Position numbers and translations under genes: made by a program | Source: Arthrobotrys musiformis | Taxonomy: Eukaryota > Ascomycota > Orbiliomycetes > Orbiliales > Orbiliaceae | Length of the DNA: 64,000 bases | Assembly (NCBI GenBank): GCA_036971715.1 | Contig: JAVHJL010000007.1 | Span: 1,798,001 to 1,862,000 of the forward strand | Reading direction: 5' to 3' | Shown here: positions 48,092 through 61,158 of the stretch, one piece after another | How positions within the stretch are numbered: position 1 is the stretch's first letter | How the letters are laid out: every line of letters starts with the position of its first letter | Notes under the pieces: model-generated | Seen by the model: the letters and a program-made list of their open reading frames with translations, nothing else | The model's database searches: none | Told to the model about the DNA's origin: nothing

Positions 48092-51000
48092 GTCAATCAC
48101 AACGAAAACGAGAATGGGACTCCTGTAGTGAAAGGTGCAGTCTCAGCATGTTGCAAGCCTAGTTCGTATTATCATTGTATATTAACTCTGCGATTCCGTG
48201 TGACTCTACCTAGACGGATAGGATATCGATCTCTATCCGAGTGATCAGGGGGAAGTATTAATGTTCAGAACCAAAACAAAATGACAAAATTAATTCTGTG
48301 CAAGAATTTATCACTTTCGACGTATCTCTCTTTGCAGTATTTGTTTCCTAATTGCATGTGCGGCGATACAACAATCGTGGTGGTGGTGAAACTTTTGTTG
48401 GGACGACGTTGAATTCTAGATTTGTTTTCATCTCAGTCTCTCTTGAAATTTGAATACCGTAGTGACTACAAGCGTATACAATCGATCCACGGTCTCCTTT
48501 GTAACATCGCCAAAAAAATGAACACCTACAAAAACTAGATTACAAATCTCAAAAAATAGCTTCTTTATGAAAAAAAAAAGGCCCAACAAAACGCCATGGA
48601 CAGCAACGGCGGTTCAAATGTGAGGCCAAGCCGGCTATCAGGGCAAGCTTAGGTGCTAAGAGTAGCTCTCTTGCGTGTTGCGTGTTGGAAATCCCTAAGC
48701 GGATCTGGGTTCGCCAAGGAAGCAAACGTACCTTCTTCTAGTATTCCTGCATAACTAATGCTCACAATATGAGCATCGAACCATCACACGGTAGGTACCG
48801 TATATATATAGGTTGGCAGTTTGGAGGCTGTGCTGTGGTATCGATATCGGTACGTATCAAGATAAACATTTCTTTTGGCACTATAAAGTATAAAGGCACA
48901 AAATGCGCCGGAAACATTTGTGTTTAACATCCATGGAGCCTATTCGTTTTTTTGTGGCTGGATACCTTAGTTCCCTAGTTGGAAAAAATAATGTACATGT
49001 AGATGTACTTACACACCTTGAATGTGTCGATGCCCAACAGAAAGGAAGGGTTACTAATAGTCACCCCAATAGCCGTGTCCAGCCCCTCTGCAAGGTCTAG
49101 TGGGCGAACCCTTGATTTCTTATATAAAAAATGTACTGTTTTTCTTGGTAGAACCTTCAACATTCTCTGGTAATCTTAGATCGAAATCAAAAATCGGGAA
49201 AAACTTTGCTGAAAATTGAACCATTTATTCAAATTCATGAGTTTTGGGATTGTAAGGTATGTTAACATGATTGTGGCTTGACCGTTTGATTCGGTCGGGT
49301 TTAAGTGTTGTTGAAGGAAGCCTCAAGTTCGAGGTTAGGTGAGGGGAAGGATAGTCTTTTTGATCACAGTTGGTGCGGTCGCTGTTTCATAAGGTGGTGT
49401 TTTTCCGTTTGGGCGAGAGCCGCCGGAGCCAAAATGTTTCTTACGAAGTTGCATCAACCAGGAAGGGTTTTTCAGACTTGAGGCTCCAACATTTTCGAGG
49501 CTATAATGGTCCACACATCAATTCACAACAAGCCTACAAATTTAAGTCACAAAAACAACGCATTCACCCAAAGGATACAAATGCTATGAGGCTGGGCTCA
49601 TATGAACCTACATCAACAACGTTATAGGTAATTCGTACTACAAAATCATCTTATAACAGTCATAGTAATTAATGGTAGCATGCCGAGGCTTTAAGTTAAA
49701 TGTAGCTAAACGAAGGCCTATCCATGTATACCGCAACTAAAGGCATTGAGATAGACCCGTGCCAAACCAGACTTAACGATATACTTCAAAAACTCCCTAG
49801 TTTATACTTTTAGGATATATTTACACTGGTGAGCATTGGCATTCTCGTCGCCAAAATTTAACACAATACGGATCCTTGGAATTAGATAAGCATTGTCTCG
49901 TTCGGGAAATAAATCGTGGAATTTTCTCTCTTGCACAGGCATGTTCCCAAAGGCTACATACAAAATTTTGAGGATCCCGGAATTTAATTCCAAAAAAGAA
50001 GAGCAAAGACGCCTCATGAAGTCATAAAAATCGGACCAAACTTCGTTGGATCGTAAAACGGAGACAAGGTTAAAACATAAGGTTTCGTAAAGTCGTCAAA
50101 CAGAGTTACGGGGTCGCTCCCGAATAACACAGCCTGCCCCGCTTAATCTTTTCAGGAAAACCTGGAAGATTTCCTCACGCCGAGTAAAAAAGTAAAATGC
50201 TCGCGCGAACGTGCAAAGAAAGGCAGAAAGCAAGATATCCTTCCTGTAAGTTTTCTCGCACGCCCAGCTACCCGTTGGGTAGGGTAGAAAGTTTAAATGG
50301 ATTTGATTTGACACATTATATATAACAAATGGTTATACGTGCCTGGATATTTAAATAATCTGCTGTATTTTGGAATACCCCACCGCTGATTATTCTAACT
50401 CCCACTGCTTTTTATTAGAGTTTAAAGTTACAATACAGTAAGTGTACTGACACATAAAAGGTTTTTGTTAGTTTGGATTGTAGTCTCGAATATATATACA
50501 GCTGGAAAGTTCTTAAATGCTTTTGCGGTGGGGTTTGCAATTAGCTAATGTAGTGGATTTCTGTGAAGCCTTGTGATACTTCTTAAGGTTTCTAGTTTGC
50601 TTAAAAGGCCGAAAGCTTGCATATATTTGACCGCGGGGGGATTAGTCGACCTATGCTAGACCCGTTGGGTTTGCGAGCAGGTATCCTGAAGAGTTTCGCA
50701 CTGGGGATTCGGGCATCTCCTGGACTGGAGTAGTCTGGGTTATGTTTCTATGCCATTTTAAGAAGATCTATGAAGAAAATGTAGAGGTTCAGTCGCATTA
50801 ATTGGCCGAGCTTTATCTCAGCGAGCAAGTTATACTAATTTCACAGCTATTGGTATTTTTTCAAGAACTGTCTCAGCGTAGCTCAAAGCTCTCGCAGATA
50901 TCATGTGCATAGATTCTGTAACAGTCATCGAAAGAAACCAATTACATTTTTCGCAGGCTTTTCTCGCTGACTCCGCCCTCATTATCTATTTTTACTCTCA

Positions 51001-52221
51001 GTGGCTGACAGTACTAAATAACGATAAAATTCATGACTGATCCTCTCAAAAGGGCACGGGTTTTACCCGGTCGCTTGGGAACACTCGAGAGGGTAAACGT
51101 ATGTATGCCTTTCGAGAGGAAGCATGGAGTATGCATGGATATAGTTATTAAACCCTCCAACTTGCATCAAACAGTGAATGGTAACAAACACCGGGGTCAT
51201 GTGTCTAAACGCAGGCTCCTTTTATATAGGGCATGAAAGGTAACAAACTATGTATCCCTGCTTGTCTAACCACCATCCAGCAATACGCCGGCTGCTACCG
51301 TTCTCCTTGTTAACGACTTCGGCATCCGGGTTTGTACAAGGTTTGCAGGCATACCTTCTAGTTCTTTGGGTGCAGACCCACGCCTTTTCTGCCGCTGATC
51401 TCCCCAATAGAAAGGCGCCATCCGTCTCCATGCCAATATATTTCCCGTCTTTTACCATATCGAACGGGCTGAGGCTGTGTGTTTTATTTCAACAGTATCT
51501 AGATATTATTTAGCTTTTCTTTCGATGACTTTTTTCAATGTATATGCATTCGCGAATTCGCACGCCAAGATAAACTACGTCAGAAAGCCTCTAGTTTCAG
51601 CCATCAAAATTAAAACAGGTACCTGCATGTTGGGGTAACCTTGCTTAAAATATATGCCTTAGGCATAGCGCGAGAGCGGAAATCAGGATATGATCGTTTT
51701 GGGTTTTTTGACTATGACTAAGGAATTACCTCAGCATTACAATGACTTCATTTAAAAATAGGTCTATCAATCTATCGCGGAGACAACATGCATATAAATC
51801 CGCAATTGCGCAAGACTTCTAACCCCAGTATCATAAGCTTTCACTATCCTCCAAGTCTAGCGTACGAATTTGCCTTACAGCGAGAATGAATGGGATTGTA
51901 TGCGCGTTCCGAGCTGCAAAAGCAATGGGGCATATACATACGCCGACTTGGTAGTACATCCTAGCTGCTCCCTCAGGCTCAACTGAATACCTTCTTACTA
52001 TTAGTCGTGGGTGTGAAGACTCTGTGAAGTGTTAAATCTTATAAGAATTGTATCCAGCCGTACCAATGGAGCCAAAATGACAGAGGTGGCCGGTGGGTAA
52101 TATATACCCCTCTGAGTCCTATATCAAGGCGAGTTGAGTCGCCCATTAATCCACTTTGCCACCTACTCAATCCCAATAACTTGGGCCCATAAACCAATAT
52201 TGACATCAGCACTCAATAATC
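48092..52221. other. 4.1 kb gene-poor stretch
   Basis: No supported gene. The best short frame (51222-51458, -, 78 codons: KDGKYIGMETDGAFLLGRSA, later YACKPCTNPDAEVVN) looks mildly protein-like but lacks partner exons or a known domain. A10-class homopolymers occur near 48570. Confidence 0.5.
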
Positions 52222-53113
52222 ATGGCTACCCCGAATATCTCCCTGAAATTATACTCTAATCCGGAGTGCGCTTTCGTGCATCGCGTCACCACCACTCTCC
52301 ATGAGCTTTCCCTTCCTTTTACTTCAGTCGTCGTTGATCTCGACGTACCTCGTTCAACCTCCTATCTAGCGATAAACCCTCGCGGTACCGTCCCAACCCT
52401 CACATTCACCTCCCCGGACTATCATGATAATAAGGAGACGATTTTAACCGACAGCCTCATGATAATATACTTTCTGGGCAATCTTTTCCCAAGTCATCTA
52501 GCTCCGACCCCGGAAAGAGGAGTAGCCGCTGCCTTCAATCGGACGCGGATCTTCTGGTTTGTGAATACTTGGGAGAATAAAATTACTCCTTTATTCGAAA
52601 AAGTGTATATGGCTAGTTTCGGGGGTGAGAGGGAAGTGAAGGAAGTTGAGGATTTGGTTGTGGCAGCGATTAAAAAGGAGGTCGAGCCGCTATTGGAGAA
52701 GGAGGAAGACGACGACGGAGGGGTATTCCTTGGAGGGAAGGACAAGTTTACGGTGGCCGAGGTATGCCAGCCCTATATCTGGACCCCATCCGTTCACACA
52801 GTACCAGCACTATTGCCATAAAGTTTTGGTTTTCATTGGGAATATACGTACGCTGACTCACGCGAATATTCAAATATAGATCGTAGCGGCGCCGGTCCTT
52901 CTTAGGCTTTTTGCCTTCGCGGATAGCGGATTGCTTCCGCAGTCGTTCAAGAAGAATTTGCTCGATCTACCCAATTTCGGGAAATGGGCACGGGAGCTGG
53001 TGAAGAACGAGAGCCTGTTGAAAGAGTGGGATGAAGCCAAGTTTGTGGAGGGGTCGAAAGCCAAGCTGCAACAGTTTCGCGAAGGAACGTTTAAGCCAAA
53101 GCTTTGCACATGA
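52222..53113 (+). CDS. Glutathione S-transferase family protein, 2 exons
   Basis: Likely conjugates or reduces with glutathione in the cytosol. Exons 52222-52761 and 52880-53113 (intron 118 nt, GTATGC...ATATAG) give 257 residues. The N-terminal thioredoxin-fold half reads LKLYSNPECAFVHRVTTTLH, LPFTSVVVDL, INPRGTVPTL and LTDSLMIIYFLGN. The Cys in NPECAFVHRV (C16) sits where omega-type enzymes have their catalytic cysteine (CPFxxR-like), and the conserved cis-Pro (TVPTL) and acidic/Ser-type TDS motif are present. The C-terminal half is helical (AAFNRTRIFWFVNTWENKI; KFTVAEIVAAPVLLRLFAF), with an acidic insert (EKEEDDDGG). Without splicing the first frame would stop early after the donor. Class assignment to omega-like is an inference from the Cys position. 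Confidence 0.88.
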
Positions 53114-55680
53114 TCACGGAAGAAGGTTTTATTCTAATTGAAGCGGAAATCTCTACAAGATGTCCTTAGTACGGGTTTCGCTAGCTCGTTTAATCGCTTG
53201 TGAGAAGCTGAAAATGAGATAAGCCAAAATGAAAATGTTGATATCAGTGTATCTGAGTACCTTGTAAATATTCAGATTGAAGTATGGGTTGGTTGGGCTT
53301 TTAGTTTGGCTTCAGAACTATTGTGGGTTTTAGGCCCGTTTAAGCTTATATAATTTGTAACGACAACATATGCGAAGGGTCTCTCAACGTTCGGTAGTGT
53401 GTATGCATGTGCTGTGGAAATGGAAGGCTCCGTTAGAGGCTAGCCCGATAAACCAATCTTCCTAGTCTCTCGATTACAATACTTTGGCCAGATAGACAAC
53501 CTATATAAGCCCCGCCTCCCCTAAAAACAAACAACCCTTTTATCCATCATTCATACATTCAACCAGGATACAATGGCGTAGTGCAGATACTGGTCTGAGA
53601 AGAGAGAGAGAGAGTAATTTCAAACATTTTCTGAAGTTTTTACCCAGTATTTCCAGTTCCACCTCGTCAACAAGCTCGAATGGTTGGGCTGTGGGGCATG
53701 AAGCTTTATAAATTTACACAGGAGTGTTGGGATGCCACATTCTTATCACCACGCCTTCCAACCTCAAAGTTTATGATACGTTTTGCAAGTGACTAGCCTC
53801 CCCATTAATATTATTTCTATACTAAACTGAGGTAGAATAAGTCATATGCATTACGGGCGACATGTTCGTTGTGATTGATATATTTATTGCTAATACGCTG
53901 ACTTTGAGACCAGGGGGCGGCCGCACAGCAACTTTCAGAAGATTTGGTCGTGTAAGTATTGTGGCGAATCGAAACTCCGTTGGCCGCCAAGGTACACAGT
54001 ACTACTACTTCTGCTATCATAACCCCTCTACCCACGCAAGCACCTCCAGGCACGGCCCATGCCTGATATAGTGCGCGGATTGCGCACCAGGTGCAACTTC
54101 ACAGGCATAATCTATACGCCCTAAGCTAAACTGCGGCTCCCACCCGAGTATGACACAAGACATCGAAACTGAAACCCTCCCCACCAAACTCCTCGCCGAA
54201 ATCTTCACCTACCCTCTCATGAATCATGAAGTCCTAACCAGCCCTCGCCCTGCTTCCCAAACGCCTCGGGCATCCCCCACCCAAATGGGTACCTCTCCGG
54301 CCTACCCATCCGCATATGGATCCGAACCTGTCATAGGACGGGGTACTACTCCACCCTCCACCTCCCCAAGATGTCCTAGTCCTAGTCATTCCATTAACCA
54401 CTTACAGCTGCAACCAAGTATAAATCATCCGAGAATCGACCCCTCCACTCGACTAAGATATCTGCGGCGGAAGATGGTGTAAAAATTAAATATATTATAA
54501 TAATAATGAGGAAGATGTTGAAAATGCTCATGACACCGCAACAACTCCTCTGAGCAAATGCGATTAAACAGAGGGACAGCGTTCCCACTATTGACCTTGG
54601 AGGGAAATTTCTCAATCTTGCTGTCGTATGGTAAGCTCGACGATTAATCAAATTCGAAGTCTTGACGATTGCCAATATAGCCCCACCCGATCCCCGAAGA
54701 CAGTATTTAAATACTGCTGGCAAGGTTCCCGCGTTCCTTCAGTGGAATCGAGTCATTCAGATCTTTTCTCGCCCCCACTAGCTATCAGTGTTATAAATCG
54801 AGGAAACCAGTGGTTTACTGGGTGATTTTGTTTTTACGAACATTTACTTCGGTCCCATGACTACACAAGAGGGTATTTGTGAAGAGGATACGAAACTTTT
54901 TTGTGCTTTGTATTCAGTTAGTCTAGGAATTACTTTTGTTTGGTTAATTGCTTGGAAACTAAACTTGGGATAATATACTTTTATGATCTAAGATATAAAA
55001 TATTGTGTTGCCAAGAGTTTGCTAGACCATTAAAATAGTATGTGTCGTGTAACGACGAACATGCGAATGCAAAAAGATGAAAAGTACAAAACAGAGACTC
55101 TCAAACGGGAATCGAACCGCGGTCATCCGCGAGCCATTAATCGCTGGTTGATTGACAGGCGGAAATCTTGACAATTCGTAGACCTCTAGCCACCTCGCTG
55201 TCACTTAACGCCACACGATGCCACAAGTAACCGCCACTGGTCGTCGCCACCGCCACTTGTTACCAACCGTTTCCGAGCCGTCAACATGCAACATCGTCGG
55301 GGTCACAACGTCGCCATCGGTTGGCCTCGAATCCAACCATCGGGTGTATGTTTTGTTAGGCAGCAGCTTATCAAGAGGTCCACCCCTGTGGTGTTGGCTG
55401 AAGGGGTGGAGAGTAGTTTAACGTCTTGCTCAGGACGAGCTCGCGACCGTTTAGATTGGGTCGTTGGGATCCAGCTCAGGGTCTTTTGAGAGCCTACGAA
55501 CCTATTTAAACAGTAAGATAGAAGCTTTTTGAAGTAAATACAGATATCGACTGTATGCCCGACTGTAAGTCGGGGACCAGCGTTACCTCCACGGCAGTAT
55601 TAACATAACCTTACTTATTATAATATTATACACAAAAATAACGATACCCCGGTGGGGTACTGCCGCAGTGCGGCAAATTA
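53114..55680. other. Gene-poor stretch with F-box-like and tRNA-like relics
   Basis: The short frame at 54150-54482 (+) starts with ETLPTKLLAEIFTYPLM, similar to an F-box start, but turns into low-complexity Pro/Ser sequence. A tRNA-like box pair is at 55088-55205 (-). A 12-nt GAGA run lies at 53600-53611. No complete gene. Confidence 0.45.
55088..55205 (-). other. tRNA-like Pol III box pair (probably a tRNA relic)
   Basis: On the minus strand a tGGCTAGAGG box A-like word is followed by a perfect GGTTCGATTCC box B. I could not pair a 7-bp acceptor stem, and the T-stem has only two good pairs, so this is unlikely to be a working tRNA. It may be a decayed tRNA or a tRNA-derived repeat. Confidence 0.3.
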
Positions 55681-55731
55681 CGATTTTACGGCATTAGTGT
55701 GGTAAGGGCAGGGCTCCTACTAGGGCTCCTG

Positions 55732-56010
55732 CCTGCCTACCTGCCTACCTACCTGCCTACCAGCCTAGGTTCCGGCGCAGGTTCCGGCACAGGTTCTGCC
55801 CTACCTGCCTGCCTACCTACCTGCCTACCTACCTGCCTGCCTGCCCACCAGCCTAGGTTCCGGCGTAGGTTCCGGGGTGGGTAGGCTGGTACGTAGGCTG
55901 GTACGTAGGCTGGAGGTAGGTAGGGTAGAACCTGCGCTGGAACCTGCGCTGGTAGGCAGGCTGGTAGGCAGGCTGGTAGGCAGGCTGGTAGGCAGGCTGG
56001 TAGGCAGACT
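55732..56010. repeat. Inverted CCTG/CCTA microsatellite, palindromic block
   Basis: The left half is (cctgcctac)-type repeats with ggttccggcgcagg words; the right half is its reverse complement type (ggcaggctggtag, ggaacctgcgctgg). Together they form an inverted repeat of about 280 bp around 55860-55900, capable of a long hairpin. Confidence 0.8.
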
Positions 56011-56035
56011 GGTAGGTCCCCCTTATTATTATTCG

Positions 56036-56067
56036 TTTATTTTATTTTATTTTATTTTATTTTATTA
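56036..56067 (+). repeat. (TTTTA)n short tandem repeat
   Basis: About six units of TTTTA directly follow the CCTG/TAGG inverted block, then an AATAAT run. Such TTTTA and CCTG tracts look like an insertion or replication-slippage hotspot. Confidence 0.85.
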
Positions 56068-56069
56068 AT

Positions 56070-58080
56070 AATAATACGGGCAGTCGGGTTTAAGTACAGC
56101 GCCGCTGTAATCTAGTTTTTACTATAAATTACTTACCTGCGCTCCTTCCTTCGCCCTATGTATATTTACTTTGTATTAATATATCAAAGGACCAAAATAG
56201 TCAAGATAATATCGACTTACCAACACCAATAGTCTCGCTCCAAGGACCGCCGCTATGGCCAGCGCCGGTTGCCAAAATTTTGTACGCGCGTATGAATTGA
56301 AATGAAGAACATATTCGCTAATTTATTTTAAAAGTATCGCAGAAGCCTGGAGATTTTGAAGGAAAACTTGGAGAGGTTTGAAGTTTTTGAGATTGTGTTC
56401 AGTATGTAGTTAGGAGTCCGCTCCTTTTAGAACGAGGACTGGAAAGTGAAAAGGGCAAGAGCTGAAAACGACATACTCTTTACTTTATATGTCCTTAATA
56501 TTATTTAAAATATATTCACTAATTTATATATTGCTTGGTCTCGTACCCAGACCGCACAAAGAGTGACCGATATTGCTCAGATTTCAGGTTTTGCAATGAT
56601 TCATCGATCAAATCAGATCTTGAATTCAAATGGTAATCTATGCGAGAATTGGCGTAAAAACTTGTAACTATGAAATAGTTGTAAATCAGAGTGAATTTTG
56701 TGTTCGATCTGCTCTTAGTTACGTATAAAGTTCTATTTATAAACTAACAAGCTAGGCAAGTGAGCCCTTAACCCGCTATACATAAACGGGAACTATCGTT
56801 GCCTCATCCTAGTTTATGACCATTCCGCGTCTCGAAAGTCTTAAGGCATTCAGTTTAAGGGGAATATCACACGTCTGAGAGCCATCTAGAGTAGTACCAG
56901 AGTAGGCCATATGTTGTGTGGATTAAGAGTTCTTAGGTTTCGCCCATTGAGGCGGGACTATTGTGTATGCGCATACGTTACATTTGCGAGTAACAAACAG
57001 AAATCGATGATAGAAAAAAAGTACGTCTAGTGCACGATATATTTGTGGTGGCAGTTAAGATATTGTGGTATTAACGTTCTTGCATGCATCTTGGGGTTGT
57101 AACTAGTTACTATCGACGCTAGCCTCGAATCCGCGCTACTATCGACGCGACCTGGGCAAATCGACCGATTCTCGCAACTTCCAGAACCTTATTGGTATAT
57201 CAGCAAAATGCTTTCTGTTAATGTTCATCTTTCTGAGGCCGAAGATTTGTCGCAGCCTTGGATGACATGAACGCTCTTGTTGGAGAAACGAACCATAAAA
57301 TGTTAGTTTTCTCATGATTTTGGACTAAATTTGGCAATTATTGCATTTGAATATAATAACTCCGGCCCAACAGAACTTTCGTAACAAAGCATATTTGTTC
57401 CCTTTTTGGTCTGGTGCTTTCCAGTCGAAAAACGTTCGAAAAGTACAAAATGTAGTAGAAAGAAAATCCCCGCCCGGACCGGGAAGAGTACATTGGACGA
57501 ATTACGGTTTTTTAGTTTTAAAGGGAATTTTAGCATAATTATTGTTGAGTCCAGGCGAACCAGAAGTTAATCGTAATCCTCTCATATCATGCTATAGCTA
57601 ACGTATTATAAATTCAAACTTTAGCCAGCAACCAATACTTCAGCGGGGCTTATAGCTTAACTACGTATACACTCGGGGGGATTTTGGTTGGCGCCTAGTG
57701 GGGCTATAGATATGCGCTACCTCTCAACTGGTCACCGCCGTATACGTACGCATAAACCCGGGATCCCAGATTTCCAAGTGAATATGACTTTTGATATGGA
57801 CTGGTCAGACGAAACATTAATCAGGGCCCCTCAACTAAGCTCGAGTGGCTCATTAGATAAGGGGTCCCATAAAAAAGTATATAAGGCGCGAGATTCGCCC
57901 TTGTTTCTAGTCCAAATCACTCAGCACACTCAGCTACACATCCCAATCTCAACCCGCAAATCTCAACTACAAATATTATATTATCAAATTCAACAGGTGG
58001 GCTACCTATTGCGTTCATTTCAAAGCAATGACATCGAAGGCTAATATGGCGAAAAAAGATATCATCAAAAATTTGCTACC
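56070..58080. other. Gene-poor stretch
   Basis: AT-rich, with only short frames. A 118-codon frame at 57688-58044 lies just upstream of the small gene at 58081 and probably covers its promoter and leader (actcagctacacatcccaatctc-type leader at 57935-57960). Confidence 0.5.
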
Positions 58081-58437
58081 ATGTCTTTCTTCTGGAAGAT
58101 CAACTTTACAGTCGTAAACAACTCCGATTCCGAGATGCAATACGAAACTTCTAGCCCCGGGGTCGGTCATCATGACGACCCACCAACCATTCCAAGCGGG
58201 TCCTCAAAAACCTTTCGCGCATCTATCAGCGGCGCCGATGCCGGCGAGCACTACGTTCAATACTCCCATTCCGGCGAATCCGTTCGGCTTTACTTCCAAG
58301 CAATAAGAAACAGCGCCTCGCCAATTACTGCAAACGATCCTGAAAACGACCAAAGAATCACCTCATCCTCTTCATCCGGCCCTGGTGTTTATGATCGTTC
58401 AGTTGAATATCATGTTGGAAGCGGAGATTCCAAATAA
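58081..58437 (+). CDS. Small intronless protein, probable beta-sandwich, function unknown
   Basis: 118 residues, no signal peptide, so probably cytosolic or released without the classical pathway. It begins MSFFWKINFTVVNNSDSEM, has a proline/Ser turn (PPTIPSGSSKTF), and alternating polar/hydrophobic strands (HYVQYSHSGESVRLYFQAI; YDRSVEYHVGSG). The alternation and the opening W-x-I-x-F-x-V-x-N-N strand suggest a small beta-sandwich of the kind seen in fungal cytosolic lectin-like or aegerolysin-like proteins, but key motifs of those families are not seen. The upstream leader is CA/CT-rich as in expressed genes and the ATG has an ACC context (taccATG). I do not recognise the family. Confidence 0.6.
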   Translation: MSFFWKINFTVVNNSDSEMQYETSSPGVGHHDDPPTIPSGSSKTFRASISGADAGEHYVQYSHSGESVRLYFQAIRNSASPITANDPENDQRITSSSSSGPGVYDRSVEYHVGSGDSK

Positions 58438-61158
58438 GGGCTTTTTAAAAATTCATCTGCCTAGTGTCTATTTATCTTATGTATAAACTACTAGCGTTAT
58501 ATAGTCCGTCAAGACCATCAATTATGAAAACAAGTAGCTTCTAAAGTTACAATCCTCACTTATTACCAACCGGTTTCTTGAATTGCGCCTTGTAGTTTAT
58601 AGTAAGCGAGACAGACCATACGGCCCGAGGTCGACACCAAACTCAACAGAGAAGCTTGCCGAAAAAACAAGGCTCGGACTCTTCAATTCTAGAAATAGAC
58701 TTTAATTCAGAAGCCTATTGCGTTACGCGTCACGCCATAAAATCATATTGTAGGGGTGATTTTAATAATTACACAATCCTTTCCGTCGCTATACAAAGCT
58801 AGTACATCCATTGAAAGAGTTTCCTTTTTTGGGAGGCATTTTCTAGGTGTGGTTAGAGAGAGGCTAGGGAGTTGGACACCCCACATCTATCATCCAATGG
58901 CGACTTTTGCTGGTCTCAACGCCAGGCTAACTTGCCGAGACGTTTGGATGGCGAGTCTGGAATTTGAGTTTCAGTACACCGATACTCAATCTGGCGACCG
59001 ACATCGCCCATACTAAGTATCGGTGTTTCGAATTTGGCTAGATTATCCAATTAACTTTAACTGGGTTGTGGACAAATCTGACAGAAAGTGGGTCCGATTC
59101 CGTCAAAAGCTGCGCAACCAACTAGTGTCGGGAGGGGCTTACACCGCTATAATTCGGGATAACCTTCCAAACCGCGAATTAAGAGAAGCATACCCCGCAT
59201 CAACTAAGCTAAGTGAATGCACTACAGGATTTTATCATAACGGGGTCGATCTCCATCAAAGGTTAGGCGTCGCTAGCGCCTTTCTATGGGGCTAGTTGGC
59301 AAATTAGAAGTTCTTCTGGAAACGGCGGCGTACTAGCCTGGACACCTTCCACCAACGCCAGCTGGCGGAATCCAACAGAAGCACACGTCATACCGCTAGA
59401 ATTCGGAGTTAACTAGTTTTGTGGGGTTTTATTGCGACGACCTAGATACTAGCGCGTTGTCCAAGTACGCGGACTATATTAACCATCGGTAGAGGGGTAA
59501 TGAATTGGTATGTATCTGTACTCTATAAGAAATAATGAGGTCGAGCGGTGGGTATGCGTGCTAGCCCGTTTTGAATATGATCGCCAGCTTGGAATCGCGT
59601 TTTGGAGCTTACTGTGGTATTTCCTTGCACACCACCTTAATCTAACGGGCTCTTGCCATTTCTATAAAGAGAAAACGCAATGTGAAATAATATAACCCCA
59701 TTAGCACCATGGTGGCAGCTAGGCGAATTTGCCGTAAAGGTACAGTTGGTGATAATGATTGTCGCTAAACCGGGATAGGTAATTCTGATGGTGAAGTTGT
59801 AGACGCATTAAATCCCAATTTCACAGTAGAATAATTTTAAGAACAATTTAAAAATATTTATTCTGTGTATTCTCTGTTGTTTGATGAAGCTATTTGAGTA
59901 TTTTGATATTAAACTCAACGTTTTTGTCAAAAAATCAAAAATTTCGTTTGGTGGGTCGGCGACAATACAGTCACCAACTGTACATGACGACAATGGTACT
60001 GAAGGCTGGCTTGCCTATGGGTGTCGCGATACCGCGTAAATCCCGGGAAAATCCAGAAAGGCTCCATCATATTTAACGTAGGGTGTTGAATCCATCGGGA
60101 AGCCGATTGAATGAAACGAGAACAAAAAAACAGTAACAACAAAATTGGATGACTCAAGTGTTGTAGATGTAGGGTGAAAGGAGTTTCAAGAAGAATATTT
60201 CTCAAAGGGCCGAGTAGTTTGTTCAATACCAAGCGCCAGGAAATTCCGGCCAATGTTTTTTATATTTAGGACTGTTACTTTGCCAAGCCTCGACGACTTA
60301 TTCCGTAGAACGTCTGAGATACTGACTACCTTTTATCCGCCGCCGAAGCAGCTTTGCAAATTTGTCATCTGAGTCTAATGACAGCCAACTCCAGATATAT
60401 ATATGATTACACACTCTTCATGCAGGAAACAATTATTAAATGTAACGGCGGCCCCTATCCGTGCCTAAACGCCGAAAACGGCCCGTCCCATCAGTGCTAA
60501 CACTTTGAGTCCCGGGTCAAAATTGCGAAAACCATGGGCGAACTAGGTAGACGTCGCAACGTCGGAAATGATCCGAATCTTCCTGTATCCACAGCATTGC
60601 GATCCTTTATATGTCTCGGTTAGACCTGTTACAGTAGAACTTGGCGGGAGTATGCAGGGTGTGTTAAGGCACGCGCCTTGGCATAATGCTTATACGAAGC
60701 TTGGTACCTACCTTTTTGATACATTGGCTGTTCACTAATCAGTGAAAACTTATAAAAAATAGCAAGACCCCCCCCAGGAAGCGGGTAAAAGTGGCGTTAC
60801 ATGGAATTGTGTAGGTTGACTGTACTACGAGGCTGGGTCGACTGTCGCTTCAATTAATCATCATATTCGACGTTACTCGTAAACGAAAAAAAAAAAAACG
60901 AAAAAAAAAAGAAAAATATCGAAGGGGTGGGCTGCGCAGGAGACAAGAAAAAATGAAGTGTATAAATACCGAAAGGAAGATGGTGCTTTTGGCTTCCACT
61001 GCTCTCATCAGCATCCAGATCCTAAACTACCAAGCGTCCAGCCGATAGTTGCATCTCTTTCATCAGAATTTGGTAGTCAATTAAAATCTATAACCATATA
61101 ATCGTTCAAACCTACTTCTAAATTTATAAATACCTTCCTCCGAAAGAATAACCACAAG
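58438..61158. other. Gene-poor stretch; possible relic
   Basis: Frames at 58756-59295 (+) are weakly protein-like (MATFAGLNARLTCRDVWMAS; CTTGFYHNGVDLHQRLGVAS) but interrupted by a stop, so they may be a decayed gene. A-rich runs at 60883-60915. TATA-like words at 60960 and 61125 belong to the next gene. Confidence 0.4.
61125..61133 (+). promoter_or_regulatory. TATA-box of the Cys-rich protein gene
   Basis: TTTATAAATA-type box about 30 bp upstream of the ATG at 61159; another gtataaata lies at 60960. The second, more distant box has the more usual fungal spacing. Confidence 0.4.

Noticed and set aside
47472..48128. 218-codon frame over the RG-repeat gene
   Set aside because: Out-of-frame shadow; no signal peptide, and its Glu/Val repeats come from the same microsatellite read in another frame.
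54150..54482. Possible F-box gene start
   Set aside because: After the first 20 residues it becomes low-complexity Ser/Pro/Thr and stops; at most a relic.
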